64,000 nt of DNA from Nitrosomonadales bacterium (GTDB taxonomy: Bacteria; Pseudomonadota; Gammaproteobacteria; Burkholderiales; Gallionellaceae), in NCBI GenBank assembly GCA_016235045.1, contig JACRME010000027.1, forward strand, positions 52,548 through 116,547, in the 5' to 3' direction. The translations under genes were made by a program, and so were the position numbers. Positions within the stretch are counted from its first letter, which is position 1; each line of letters starts with the position of its first letter. The notes below the pieces were generated by a model. That model did no database searches. It saw only the letters and a list, made by a program, of their open reading frames with translations, and was not told the origin of the DNA. Below, piece after piece: positions 1 through 8,197 of the stretch.

Positions 1-1
1 T

Positions 2-1003
2 TACACCGTCCATCCCGAATCGCTGTACGAGTCGTTGATCCTTTGGCTGGGCAACCGGCACGGTTGGGCAATCAAGCGCGAATGGATCGTTTTCTGCCCG
101 GGCGTCGTCCCTTCGTTGCATGCTTCCATCATGGCACTTTGCCCGCCTGGTGCCGGAGTGATCGTTCAGCCGCCCGTGTACGCGCCTTTTCTATCCGCAC
201 CGGTAACGACCGGACGAAAACTGTTGCTCAACCCGCTCAAGTTGGAAGACGGAAGGTACCGGTTCGATCCGGACGATCTCGAACGTTGCGCGGCGGAAGG
301 CGGGCGCTTGTTGATCCTCTGTTCGCCGCACAACCCGGTGGGGCGAGTGTGGCAGCGCGAGGAATTGCAGGCACTGCTGTCGGTATGCGAAAGGCACGGC
401 ATCGCCGTGGTGTCGGACGAAATCCATGCCGACCTGGTCTATCCCGGCATGCGGCATGTGCCGCTCGCCACGCTGGGCGACAAGGTGAAGATCGTCACCG
501 CCGTCGCGCCCAGCAAGACGTTCAACATCCCCGGACTCGGCCTTTCCGCACTGGTTGTGCCGGAGCAGGATGATCGCGCTGCGATCACCCAAGCGTTCGA
601 TACTTTGCACGTCAGTGCCGGCAACCCGTTCAGCATCGCGGCATTCGAGGCGGCATATCGCGGGGGTGCGCCCTGGCTGGATGCGTTGCTGGAATACCTG
701 GCGGGCACGCGCGATATGGTGCGCGAATTCCTGCATCAGTGTCTGCCGCAGATCAAGCTGATCGAGCCGGAAGGAACTTATCTGCTGTGGCTGGACTGCC
801 GCGCGATGGGCTTGAACGACCATCAGCTCAGGCACTTCTTTGTGCAGGAGGCGGGAGTTGGGCTGAGTGCAGGGACGTTATTCGGCGAGCAAGGCAGCGG
901 TTTTATGCGCATGAACATCGGCGCGCCGCGTAGCGTGATCCAGCAGGCACTGAAGAACATTGCCGGTGCCGCGGCTTCGCGCAACTGCTCGCATTTGTCC
1001 TAA
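2..1003 (+). CDS. PatB/MalY-type PLP-dependent C-S lyase / aminotransferase (5'-truncated by window)
   Basis: Fold-type I PLP enzyme of the MalY/PatB (cystathionine beta-lyase-like) group. The reading frame is open from the first bases, so the start lies outside the window; 333 residues are visible of a usual ~390. Visible motifs are the substrate/PLP loop CSPHNPVGRVW, SDEIHADLVYPG with the PLP-contacting Asp, and APSKTFNIPGL with the Schiff-base Lys. Members cleave C-S bonds of cysteine conjugates or transaminate. It converges on the ergothioneine genes egtD/egtB. Ergothioneine synthesis needs a final PLP C-S lyase (EgtE), so a role here is tempting, but EgtE belongs to a different PLP subgroup and the link is only proximity. 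Confidence 0.9.
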   Translation, partial: YTVHPESLYESLILWLGNRHGWAIKREWIVFCPGVVPSLHASIMALCPPGAGVIVQPPVYAPFLSAPVTTGRKLLLNPLKLEDGRYRFDPDDLERCAAEGGRLLILCSPHNPVGRVWQREELQALLSVCERHGIAVVSDEIHADLVYPGMRHVPLATLGDKVKIVTAVAPSKTFNIPGLGLSALVVPEQDDRAAITQAFDTLHVSAGNPFSIAAFEAAYRGGAPWLDALLEYLAGTRDMVREFLHQCLPQIKLIEPEGTYLLWLDCRAMGLNDHQLRHFFVQEAGVGLSAGTLFGEQGSGFMRMNIGAPRSVIQQALKNIAGAAASRNCSHLS

Positions 1004-1093
1004 AAAATGTAGTTGAACATTTGGATCACGAAGAAAGCCTGCTAGTTGGCTTTTGCGCCTTCGATGCAACTCACTCATTGGGTGGAGCTGTTG

Positions 1094-1160
1094 CTGTAGG
1101 AGCGCGATTTATCGCGCGATTGATCCGGCGTCTATCGCGCGATAAATCGCGCTCCTACAG
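1094..1160. repeat. Perfect 27-bp inverted repeat with 13-nt loop
   Basis: CTGTAGGAGCGCGATTTATC... is followed after 13 nt by its exact complement ending ...GCTCCTACAG. It lies between two converging genes and would form a long hairpin in either transcript, so it could act as a bidirectional terminator. The GTAGGAGC/GCTCCTAC ends recur inside the ~200-bp elements at 26128 and 49679, so it belongs to a dispersed repeat family. Confidence 0.85.
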
Positions 1161-1201
1161 GGGGCAACGAAGGTTTTCAGGTGAATTTGCGCAAAAAAGC
1201 A

Positions 1202-2188
1202 TCAGCGCGCCAACTTCAGCGGCTCGGTGGCGGACAGGCTCAGGTAATGCACGTCGAACATTCCCGCGCCGTCGCGCCAGGTCGATTGCAGATGCCAGCC
1301 TGCAGAGCGCGCCAGATGCTGAAATTCCTGCGCAGTGTATTTGTACGAATTCTCGGTGTGGATGGTCTCGCCCGCTTCGAACGCGAAGGATTCCCTGTCC
1401 AGCCGAATCTCCTGGCGGCAGCGGCTGACCAGGTGCATCTCGATGCGTCCCAATTCCTCGTTGTAATACGCATGGTGTGCGAATTGCTCCGCGTCGAGCT
1501 GCGCGCCCAATTCGCGCTGCATGCGCGCCAGCAGGTTGAGGTTGAAGGCGGCGGTGTATCCGGCGGCATCGTTGTAGGCCGCATTCAGCACGGCGGGCGA
1601 TTTCTTGCAGTCCACGCCGATCAGCAATCCGCCGTTGGGGCCGACCTGTTCGGCTGCATGCTGCAAAAGCCGTATCGCGCCCTCCGGGGTGCAGTTGCCG
1701 ATGGTGGAGCCGGGAAAGAACACGACTTGCCGCCGACCCGCGTGGCGCTTGAACGCATGCGCGGGGAGCCGATGGTAATCGGTGCACAGCGGCTGCATCG
1801 TCAGCGCCGGGAACATCGCCTGCAGGCGCTGCGTGCTGTGCAGCAGATGCGGTTCGCAGATGTCGATGGGCACATACACGGCATCGTCGGACAAGTGCCG
1901 CAGCAGCAGCGGCGTCTTGATCGCGCTGCCGCTGCCCAGCTCGATCAGCACGCAGGAGGCGCCGATCATTTCGGCCATCTCCGCACCGTGGCGTTCGAGG
2001 ATGCCGATTTCGATGCGCGTCGGGTAATACTCCGGCGTGGTGCAGATCAGGTCGAACAGGTGCGAACCGTGCGTGTCGTAAAAATATTTCGGCGGGATGG
2101 ACTTGGGCTGCCGGCGCAGACCCTCGCGCACGCTGGCGAGGAAATCGTGCTCGTGTTCGGCCTGGGATGTTTGGGATTCGCAACGCAT
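1202..2188 (-). CDS. egtD: L-histidine N-alpha-trimethyltransferase EgtD
   Basis: SAM-dependent methyltransferase that trimethylates histidine to hercynine, the first step of ergothioneine synthesis. 328 residues, normal for the family. It contains IPPKYFYDTHGSHLFDLI and the SAM-binding loop VLIELGSGSAIKTPLLL, typical of the Methyltransf_33 fold. The ATG at 2188 overlaps the egtB stop codon (TGATG), so translation is coupled; an open frame continues upstream but is only the shadow of egtB. It is the last gene of the unit DUF427-egtB-egtD, which has a candidate ECF promoter at 3777-3805. Confidence 0.95.
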   Translation of the reverse strand: MRCESQTSQAEHEHDFLASVREGLRRQPKSIPPKYFYDTHGSHLFDLICTTPEYYPTRIEIGILERHGAEMAEMIGASCVLIELGSGSAIKTPLLLRHLSDDAVYVPIDICEPHLLHSTQRLQAMFPALTMQPLCTDYHRLPAHAFKRHAGRRQVVFFPGSTIGNCTPEGAIRLLQHAAEQVGPNGGLLIGVDCKKSPAVLNAAYNDAAGYTAAFNLNLLARMQRELGAQLDAEQFAHHAYYNEELGRIEMHLVSRCRQEIRLDRESFAFEAGETIHTENSYKYTAQEFQHLARSAGWHLQSTWRDGAGMFDVHYLSLSATEPLKLAR

Positions 2189-3435
2189 CAGACATCCTCC
2201 GCCAGACGCAGGCCGGAGAACGGCCAGCGATCCGCCGCGCGGAAAAAGTTGCGGTAGCTGGCGCGCAGGTGATCCCGCGCGGTGACGCAACAACCGCCGC
2301 GCAGCACCATCTGGTCGCTCATGAACTTGCCGTTGTATTCGCCCAGCGTGCCGGGCAGCGGTTTGAAGCCGGGGTAGGGCAGGTAAGCGCTCTGCGTCCA
2401 CTCCCACAGGTCGCCGTAAAGCTGTGACATCCCGGCCTGTTGCGCGGGCCGCGGCACATACAATCCGTTGTCGAGGAAGTTGCCTGCGATGGCTTGCGTG
2501 CCAGCCGCATGCTCCCACTCCGCTTCGGTCGGCAGGCGTTTGCCCGCCCAGCGCGCGTAGGCATCCGCTTCGTAATAACTCAGGTGCGACACCGGCTCGT
2601 CCATGCGCAAGTCGTGCGCGCCGGTCAGGTCGAAATGCATCCAGTCGCGTCCTTCGCTGAACCAGTACAGCGGCGCCTGCCATTGCCGTTCCCTGATAGT
2701 GCGCCAGGCGTCGGACAGCCACAGATCGACACGGCCATAACCGCCGTCGTCGATGAAGGCCAGGTATTCCGCATTGGTGACCAGCCGCGTGCCGAGACGG
2801 AAATCCTGCACGTAGGTCTTGTGCCGGGGGCGCTCGTTGTCGTAGGCGAAACTGTCGCCGTCGTGGCCGATCTCGACGATGCCGCCCGCGAATTCCTGCC
2901 AGCCCATTTCAGGCACCGGGTTGGTCGGCGCGGGGATGATCACGTTGTGGTACGCCGGTTGCAACGGGTTGATGGAGAAGTTGTAGCGCGTATCCATCAG
3001 CAACAACTCCTGATGCTGTATCTCGTGCTCGATGCCGAGCTGCAATCGTTGCCGGATATCGGCGGCGTGCTGTTCCGGCGGATGTGCCAGCAGTTCCAGC
3101 ATCGCGGCATCGACATGGCTGCGATAGCGATAGACCTCGGCCACGGTGGGGCGCGACAGCATGCCACGCTGCGGACGCGGGAAGAAGGTGCCCGCGGTCT
3201 CGTAGTAGGAATTGAACAGGTGCGCATATTCCTCGCGCAGCATGCGGTACTGCTTCGCATACGGCACAAGGATGAACATCTCGAAGAACCAGGTGACATG
3301 CGCGAGGTGCCATTTCGGCGGACTCACGTCGGCCATCGCCTGGATGCAGTAGTCCTCAATCTCCAGCGGCGCGCACAGCGACTCGGAGCGGGCGCGGATC
3401 GTCTGGTAACGTTCCATCAATGCGGCATCGTTCAT
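2188..3435 (-). CDS. egtB: Ergothioneine biosynthesis protein EgtB (iron sulfoxide synthase)
   Basis: Non-haem iron enzyme that joins hercynine to a cysteine thiol with oxygen to give the sulfoxide intermediate of ergothioneine. 415 residues. The N-terminal DinB-like four-helix domain carries WHLAHVTWF near residue 43 and HEIQHQE near residues 137-143, the HxxxHxE-type iron ligands. The C-terminal half is an FGE-sulfatase domain (RLPTEAEWEHAAG, LYGDLWEWT, VLRGGCCVTA, SYRNFF). AGGAG lies about 10 nt before the ATG, inside the last codons of the DUF427 gene 7 bp upstream. No egtA, egtC or clear egtE is in the window; whether cysteine or gamma-glutamylcysteine is the donor cannot be read here. 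Confidence 0.95.
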   Translation of the reverse strand: MNDAALMERYQTIRARSESLCAPLEIEDYCIQAMADVSPPKWHLAHVTWFFEMFILVPYAKQYRMLREEYAHLFNSYYETAGTFFPRPQRGMLSRPTVAEVYRYRSHVDAAMLELLAHPPEQHAADIRQRLQLGIEHEIQHQELLLMDTRYNFSINPLQPAYHNVIIPAPTNPVPEMGWQEFAGGIVEIGHDGDSFAYDNERPRHKTYVQDFRLGTRLVTNAEYLAFIDDGGYGRVDLWLSDAWRTIRERQWQAPLYWFSEGRDWMHFDLTGAHDLRMDEPVSHLSYYEADAYARWAGKRLPTEAEWEHAAGTQAIAGNFLDNGLYVPRPAQQAGMSQLYGDLWEWTQSAYLPYPGFKPLPGTLGEYNGKFMSDQMVLRGGCCVTARDHLRASYRNFFRAADRWPFSGLRLAEDV

Positions 3436-3442
3436 CGTCGCG

Positions 3443-3733
3443 TCACTCCTCTATTCGGACGCCATGCCAGAAGGCGATGTAGTCCTTGATGCGGGCGGCC
3501 ATGGCAGACGGTTCAGGGTAATACCATGCTGCATCCTCGTTCACCTTTCCGTCAACCTCTACGTTGTAGTAACTCGCTTCGCCCTTCCATACGCAATGGG
3601 TGTGCGACTCGCTCGGCTTCAGGAATTCGCGCTTCACTGCGGCGGGAGGGAAGTAGATATTTCCCTCCACGCGGTGAATTTGCTCGCTCGGCGCTTCGGC
3701 GATGACCCGGTTGTTCCAGATGGCTCTGGGCAT
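3443..3733 (-). CDS. DUF427 domain protein
   Basis: Small 96-residue protein of the DUF427 (PF04248) family: VEGNIYFPPAAV, SHTHCVWKGEASYYNV and AAWYYPEP are the usual signature blocks. AAGGAGAA stands 4-11 nt before the ATG. It is the first gene of a unit with egtB and egtD, 7 bp from egtB, and starts 43 nt downstream of an ECF-type promoter motif. The biochemical role of DUF427 is unknown to me; its place suggests a part in ergothioneine metabolism or the same stress response. Confidence 0.9.
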   Translation of the reverse strand: MPRAIWNNRVIAEAPSEQIHRVEGNIYFPPAAVKREFLKPSESHTHCVWKGEASYYNVEVDGKVNEDAAWYYPEPSAMAARIKDYIAFWHGVRIEE

Positions 3734-3776
3734 GATGTTCTCCTTGCTTGGGTGGCGCGACTTTGTCCTTCACTCA

Positions 3777-3805
3777 TTAGTCGGTGCAGGCAGCCAAACC
3801 TTACA
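3777..3805 (-). promoter_or_regulatory. ECF-sigma-type promoter motif before DUF427-egtB-egtD
   Basis: Reading leftward: TGTAAGG, 15 nt, CGACTAA, ending 43 nt before the DUF427 start. The same two boxes occur at 8376-8405, 8418-8446 and 11300-11328. The geometry fits an ECF sigma promoter: -35 box with GGA-like core, -10 box with CGAC. Confidence 0.7.
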
Positions 3806-3815
3806 GCCGGGCATG

Positions 3816-4688
3816 TCAGGTAGCAACCACCACACCGTGCCTGCGTAGCACTTCCAGGTAGGTATCCGGTTCCGGTCGCACCCGGTAGTTGTCGGTCTCG
3901 TGCGTCCACACGATCTTGCCATCCTTGCCGGTGATGATGACGGTGGGCAGCACCGTGTCGTTTTCGTAACCCAGCATCTGCATGCCCATGGGCAGACCGT
4001 TCACATGCTCGATGCCAAGCGCACGTGCCGCCGCATTGCCTTCGTCAGTGAGGAAATCGAATTTCGCGTCATAGGTCTTTGAAATTCCCACCGTGTTCTC
4101 GTGCGGCTGCGGGGCGATCATCGTGACGCGCACGCCGAGCGAGTCGATCTCCTTGTAACGCGCGATCAGTTCCCTGAGCTGTGCGGTGCAGAACGGGCAC
4201 CAGTTGCCGCGATAGAAGATCAGGATGGCGGGCCTGTCGGTCAATTGGGCCGAGCTGACGAGATTGTCGTGCACATCGCGCACGGTGAAGTGGGGCAGCT
4301 TGGCGCCCACCACCAGTTTCATGCTGGGCTGCCGGTTGCCGAAGGTCGAGAACCAGTATGCATACAACAGGAAGGAAACCCAGCCGACGGCGGACAGCAG
4401 CGCTGCCAGGCCTTCAGTGCCTGTGCTGGCCCATGCGTATCCGCTGAGCGCAGTGCCGGCGAGCCCCAGCAGGTTGATCAGCGGGAAATGCGCGCTGGTG
4501 CGAGCCACGTTCCTGAACATCATCACATAGCCGATCACCATCAAGATAGGCGCGCCCGTCAGCAGCACGCCGCTCCATGCTGTCAGGTTCCCGCCTTGGT
4601 AAAGCATCCAGCCCGCGTAAGCGGCAACGCCCATGATCGCCATCATGTAGCTGCTGATAAAGATCGATTTGAGCAAGTTCATGTTCAT
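3816..4688 (-). CDS. Membrane-anchored redoxin (AhpC/TSA-like) with WCPFC motif
   Basis: 290 residues. The first ~110 contain about four hydrophobic membrane segments (SIFISSYMMAIMGVAAYAGW, WSGVLLTGAPILMVIGYVMM, INLLGLAGTALSGYAWAS, LLSAVGWVSFLLYAYW). A thioredoxin-fold domain follows with FYRGNWCPFCTAQLRELI, placing a CxxC redox pair where AhpC/TSA peroxiredoxins hold the peroxidatic Cys. It probably reduces peroxides or disulfides at the membrane. The start is uncertain: an in-frame ATG at 4682 has better spacing from AAAGGA than the one at 4688. It follows the CMD-family gene by 79 bp, and the pairing resembles AhpD/AhpC-like partnerships. Confidence 0.85.
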   Translation of the reverse strand: MNMNLLKSIFISSYMMAIMGVAAYAGWMLYQGGNLTAWSGVLLTGAPILMVIGYVMMFRNVARTSAHFPLINLLGLAGTALSGYAWASTGTEGLAALLSAVGWVSFLLYAYWFSTFGNRQPSMKLVVGAKLPHFTVRDVHDNLVSSAQLTDRPAILIFYRGNWCPFCTAQLRELIARYKEIDSLGVRVTMIAPQPHENTVGISKTYDAKFDFLTDEGNAAARALGIEHVNGLPMGMQMLGYENDTVLPTVIITGKDGKIVWTHETDNYRVRPEPDTYLEVLRRHGVVVAT

Positions 4689-4711
4689 ATCCTTTCTTGA
4701 ATCGGGTTGGC

Positions 4712-4746
4712 GCGCTTCTCCCGAATCGGGCGGTGCGAAGCGCGCG
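4712..4746. other. Inverted repeat in the CMD-redoxin gap
   Basis: GCGCGCTTC and GAAGCGCGC are separated by about 17 nt. It may be an RNA hairpin modulating readthrough or stability between the two genes. Confidence 0.5.
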
Positions 4747-4767
4747 GAATGAAAGTGCCGCCCAGGA

Positions 4768-5355
4768 TTACGCCGCCTCCCGGCAGCAGGCGTAGTCGTC
4801 CGGCAATTCCCATGCCTCGTTGGCGAAAGCGGCATCCAGCGGTGTGTCGGTGAGGTGGTTGGCGTAATTGCTCAGCGTCTTCATGGTGACGCCGAGCACG
4901 ACTTCCAGCGCGTTCTGCGGGGTATAGCCGGCGGCGAAGAACTCGTTCAGTTCCCGGCTGCCCGCGACCCAACCGCGCTCGCGCACCACAGACTTGGCGA
5001 AAGTCGCCAGCGCGTTCAGCTTCACATCGGGCAGGGCTTGACCGCTGCGCAGGGCGGCGATGATGTTGTCCGGAACCTTGACCATGTTGCGTGCGAGGAA
5101 GGAGTGCGCTGCCACGCAATAGGCGCAATTGTTTTCGATACTCACGGTGATGAGTACGACTTGCTGTTCCGTTGGTGAGAGCGAGCTCTTCTCCAGCAGG
5201 GCGCCCAACTGCTTGTAGGCTTCCAGCGCGTTGGGCGCTTCGGCCAGATGGGCGTAGAGATTGGGGATGAATCCCAAACCTTTATTGGCGGCTTCAAGTA
5301 TGGGCAAGGCGCCGACAGGGGCAGTGGCGGGGGTGTGCAGTTTGAACGGGTTCAT
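4768..5355 (-). CDS. Carboxymuconolactone decarboxylase / AhpD-like protein
   Basis: 195 residues, alkylhydroperoxidase-like fold. The signature SLSPTEQQVVLITVSIENN runs into CAYCVAAHS, giving the CxxC plus His and the upstream Glu of peroxidase-type CMD proteins. CAGGAGA precedes the ATG at 5355 by 5 nt, which decides this start over a longer open frame. The redoxin gene follows on the same strand. Likely role: reduction of organic peroxides or recycling of a partner peroxiredoxin. Confidence 0.9.
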   Translation of the reverse strand: MNPFKLHTPATAPVGALPILEAANKGLGFIPNLYAHLAEAPNALEAYKQLGALLEKSSLSPTEQQVVLITVSIENNCAYCVAAHSFLARNMVKVPDNIIAALRSGQALPDVKLNALATFAKSVVRERGWVAGSRELNEFFAAGYTPQNALEVVLGVTMKTLSNYANHLTDTPLDAAFANEAWELPDDYACCREAA

Positions 5356-5501
5356 GACAGTCTCCTGAATGGGTTGGGCAACATGTTTGTTGCTGGAACC
5401 CATTGTCAGGAAACGGAGGGTTGGCCTCCATGACCGCAACAGCGTGAATTATGTCTGAACGTCCAGAGATGCTGCTCTATCTCGGATACACCGAAACATC
5501 C

Positions 5502-5654
5502 CCTCCCCCTTGCAGGGGGACTGCGGAAGGGTCGCCGCAAAGCGGCGGGGTACCCACCGGCGTACCCCTTGCGGGTGTGGTTAGGGTGGGGGTAGAAACT
5601 TAGCCATGCCACAACTCTACCCCCATCCCAACCTTCCCCCTGCAAGGGGGAAGG
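5502..5654. repeat. Dispersed structured repeat, copy A
   Basis: About 150 bp with inverted ends CCTCCCCCTTGCAGGGGG and CCCCCTGCAAGGGGGAAGG, and internal blocks CCCCTTGCGGGTG and GGGGTAGAA. Related copies are at 7421-7560 and 11873-12030. It fills most of the 330-bp gap between the CMD gene and the AraC-type gene; I see no gene in it. Confidence 0.8.
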
Positions 5655-5687
5655 AGCAGGTTTGGTTCTGATGATTTTATGGTTTAA

Positions 5688-6587
5688 TCAACCGCGCACT
5701 TTACCCGGCGTAACCCCAACGATGCGCTTGAACGCCTTGCGGAACGCGGCCTCCGATTCATAGCCGCACTTCATGGCGATATCCAGCATGTTGGCGTTCT
5801 CGTCGGCGAGCATGCCTGTCGCCAGTTGCATGCGCCAGGTCGCGACGAATTCCATCGGCGGCATCCCGACCAGTAGGCTGAAGCGTTCCGAGAAGGCGGA
5901 GCGCGACTGGCAGGCGAGTCCGGCCATGCGTTCCACCGTCCAGCTATCGGCCGGCGCGTCGATGAAAGCCATGACGGCGGCGCGCAGATGCTCGTCCGAC
6001 AATGCCGCCAGTAGCGGCGAGAGTTTTGGCTCGTGATGCAGGGTGTGGCGGATGACATACAGGAACAGCGTGTCCGACAGGCGATCCAGGATCGCGGTCA
6101 CGCCGAGGTCGTTCTGTGTCGCCTCTTCGGTCATCATTTCGATCAGTTTGCGCAGTTGATGACCTACCTGGCTTTGATCCGGACGGATCAGCATGAACTC
6201 GGGGAATGAAGCGAGCAGCAGGCGGCGGATATGCGCGGGCAGTCTCAGGTGGCCGCACAGCAAACCGGTGCCGGGGGCATGCGCGTCCAGCGGGGCAGGG
6301 CGAGAGTAGTCGAACGCTTGCTGCGGGATGTCGGGCTCTGCGCTGAAGGCGTGCGCCGCATCGTGCGGAAAGAAAGCGATGTCGCCCGCCGCCATGCGCG
6401 TCGGCGCGCTGCCGTCCCGCATATGAATCCACGCCGCGCCGTTGCACACCAGATGGAAAGTCGTGGCGTCGCTGCCGCCCGGCGTGGACATGTGCCAGGC
6501 ATCGCACAACTGGCCGACGTAATACACCTCGGAGCCCAGATGCAGGCGGCGCAGGAAGTCGTTGAGTTGTGGTGCAGATACAGGCAT
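5688..6587 (-). CDS. AraC-family transcriptional regulator with cupin-type sensor domain
   Basis: 299 residues. The N-terminal ~190 residues form a cupin-like AraC-binding domain (HMSTPGG, FHLVCNGAAWIHM, DIAFFPHDAAHAFS). The C-terminal ~100 residues are the double HTH: SRSAFSERFSLLVGMPPMEF, then the second helix pair with DIAMKCGYESEAAFRKAFKR and the closing VTPGKVRG. The start is the ATG at 6587, just after the anti-sigma gene stop, so it is the last gene of a sigma/anti-sigma/AraC unit. The CMD-redoxin genes lie downstream on the same strand and are a possible target. Confidence 0.9.
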   Translation of the reverse strand: MPVSAPQLNDFLRRLHLGSEVYYVGQLCDAWHMSTPGGSDATTFHLVCNGAAWIHMRDGSAPTRMAAGDIAFFPHDAAHAFSAEPDIPQQAFDYSRPAPLDAHAPGTGLLCGHLRLPAHIRRLLLASFPEFMLIRPDQSQVGHQLRKLIEMMTEEATQNDLGVTAILDRLSDTLFLYVIRHTLHHEPKLSPLLAALSDEHLRAAVMAFIDAPADSWTVERMAGLACQSRSAFSERFSLLVGMPPMEFVATWRMQLATGMLADENANMLDIAMKCGYESEAAFRKAFKRIVGVTPGKVRG

Positions 6588-6592
6588 CGTGC

Positions 6593-6769
6593 TTACAGTT
6601 TGCGCGGCAGCTCGCGCGCCACCTTGCGGATGAAGGCGAGCTGCTTCTCGAAATTGCGGCAGCCCTTGCACATCATCAGGTGCATGCGCATCGCCATCCG
6701 CTCGCGCAGGGTGATCGGACGGTCATACGATTGCGACAGCAGTTCGGCGTTGTGTTTGCAGTCCAGCAT
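6593..6769 (-). CDS. Short zinc-finger anti-sigma factor (zf-HC2-like)
   Basis: 58 residues, MLDCKHNAELLSQSYDRPIT then MHLMMCKGCRNF: the HxxxCxxC core plus an upstream Cys is the ZAS/zf-HC2 signature. There is no membrane segment, so it should be a soluble, metal- or redox-sensing anti-sigma. It starts 2 bp after the sigma factor stop. An upstream in-frame codon would add 13 residues overlapping sigma; the shorter start fits the conserved domain. Confidence 0.85.
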   Translation of the reverse strand: MLDCKHNAELLSQSYDRPITLRERMAMRMHLMMCKGCRNFEKQLAFIRKVARELPRKL

Positions 6770-6771
6770 AT

Positions 6772-7335
6772 TCACCTCGCATTTCCAAACCAGTTGAGAT
6801 CGAGACATTCGCGCAATGCCAGCCGCGCGCGGTGCAGGATCACCCAGCAGTTAGTCGTGGAGATCGCGAGTTCCTGACAGATCTCGTCGGTCGACATCTC
6901 CATGAACTCGCGCATCATGAAAGCGCGCGCGCTGTTGAGCGGCATGCGCCGGTTGCATTGCTCGAACACTTCCCAGAAATGGGTGTTCTCCATGGATTGT
7001 TCGGGTTCGTTCCAGGTCTGCGGCGGCGACGCCCAGCGACCGTTCTCCTTGAACAGCGCATCGACCAGTTCGTTCTCGTCCTCGCCCTCGGCCACGTTCA
7101 ATTGCGGCTCGCGCGCCCGCTTGCGCAGCATGTCCAGTATCTTGTGCTTGAGGATGCCGACCAGCCAGGTGCGCAGCGAGGACTGCTCCGTGAATTTGCT
7201 GCGGTTCTCGATGGCGGCGACCAGCGTTTCCTGCACCGCATCCTCCGCCAGATGCGGATCGCGCAACTGCAGGATGGCATAGCGCACCAGATAGCTGCGG
7301 TGCTGTTGCAGTGCATCGGGATCGACGGCGCTCAT
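6772..7335 (-). CDS. ECF-type RNA polymerase sigma factor
   Basis: 187 residues with sigma region 2 (LVRYAILQLRDPHLAEDAVQ, then SLRTWLVGILKHKILDMLRK) and region 4 (MMREFMEMSTDEICQELAIS, then NCWVILHRARLALREC). Directly followed by its zinc-finger anti-sigma and an AraC regulator. It lies downstream of, and on the same strand as, the cytochrome operon that carries one of four matching promoter motifs, so it may be partly autoregulated by readthrough. No motif copy lies immediately before its own start. Confidence 0.93.
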   Translation of the reverse strand: MSAVDPDALQQHRSYLVRYAILQLRDPHLAEDAVQETLVAAIENRSKFTEQSSLRTWLVGILKHKILDMLRKRAREPQLNVAEGEDENELVDALFKENGRWASPPQTWNEPEQSMENTHFWEVFEQCNRRMPLNSARAFMMREFMEMSTDEICQELAISTTNCWVILHRARLALRECLDLNWFGNAR

Positions 7336-7420
7336 TCAGACTCCATAGTGCGGGGCTGTCGAATGGTAACACCCGCCCGCCGGAATGTTTTTCCCAGATA
7401 ATCCATTAGAGCCAAACACG

Positions 7421-7560
7421 CTCCTTTCCCCTTGCAGGGGCTGCGCCAAGACCGACCGAAGGTCGAGTGTCTGGCGGCGTACTCCTTGCGGGTGGAAGGT
7501 TGGGATGGGAGCGATAGCGTTTCTACCCCCTCCCTAGCCCTCCCCCCGCCAGGGGGAGGG
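7421..7560. repeat. Dispersed structured repeat, copy B
   Basis: About 140 bp, CTCCTTTCCCCTTGCAGGGG at one end and CCCCCGCCAGGGGGAGGG at the other, with inner TTGCGGGTGGAAGG and TTCTACCCCC. Same family as 5502 and 11873. It occupies the gap between the cytochrome and sigma genes; no gene is seen in it. Confidence 0.75.
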
Positions 7561-7591
7561 AATGCTTCGGCTAATGGCATATTTGGGTTAA

Positions 7592-8179
7592 TCAGTGTGG
7601 CTTCGCCGCACACGGGTTGCCGCTTGCCCTGAAGCCCTTCTGCAACGATGCCGTGTACGCCGTCAGCGCCGCCAGTTCCTTGCTATCCCAGGCCAACGGT
7701 TTCGCCGCCATCGGCACCACCATGCAGAACTGCACCATCTCGTCCAGATGCACGGTCTTCACGGCGGAACGGTCATGCGCCATCTGCACCTGATGTGGAT
7801 ACGGCTGGGCGAAGGTGTTCTGGAACGCGCCATTGCCCTGGTGGCAGGTGTGGCACGACATGCCGTTGCTGCTCAAGCTCGTGTCCCGGAACAGCTTCTC
7901 GCCATAAGCGGTGAGTGCGGCGATATCGCCACGGTAGGGGCGATAGTGCTTCGGGCGCAGCACCAGCCCGGTATCGACGCGATCCGCCATCGCTGCCGCG
8001 CAGGGGTTCTTTGCCGCACATGGATTTTTTGCGGCACAGGGGTTGTTCATACGCGACGAGGCCGGCCGCGGTGCACAGGGATTCGCCGGGCGGCAGGGCG
8101 CAGCATGTGCCGCACCGCCCAGCGACAGGGTCAGCGCGCCGGACGAGACCAGCGCACGCATCAGGGCAGAGTGTTTCAT
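7592..8179 (-). CDS. Secreted c-type cytochrome with NPCAAK repeats
   Basis: 195 residues. A signal peptide (SSGALTLSLGGAAHAA) is followed by a Cys/Pro-rich linker with NPCAAKNPCAAKNPCAAA, then a monohaem cytochrome c domain with MSCHTCHQGNG (CxxCH). A further block MVQFCMVVPMAAKPLAW resembles the axial-Met region of SoxX-like cytochromes. The protein ends in another NPCAAK. The repeats recur in the gene at 10953. CGAAAGGAGAACGAT precedes the ATG. It follows a 42-residue membrane protein by 18 bp, and both sit under an ECF-type promoter. Confidence 0.85.
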   Translation of the reverse strand: MKHSALMRALVSSGALTLSLGGAAHAAPCRPANPCAPRPASSRMNNPCAAKNPCAAKNPCAAAMADRVDTGLVLRPKHYRPYRGDIAALTAYGEKLFRDTSLSSNGMSCHTCHQGNGAFQNTFAQPYPHQVQMAHDRSAVKTVHLDEMVQFCMVVPMAAKPLAWDSKELAALTAYTASLQKGFRASGNPCAAKPH

Positions 8180-8197
8180 ATCGTTCTCCTTTCGCGC

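Noticed and set aside
2..1003. Calling the left-end PLP enzyme EgtE
   Set aside because: Its motifs are of the MalY/PatB group, it is on the opposite strand from egtBD, and only proximity links it to ergothioneine.
2189..2722. Upstream extension of the egtD frame to 506 codons
   Set aside because: The added part lies inside egtB in another frame; the ATG at 2188 overlaps the egtB stop and begins the family-length protein.
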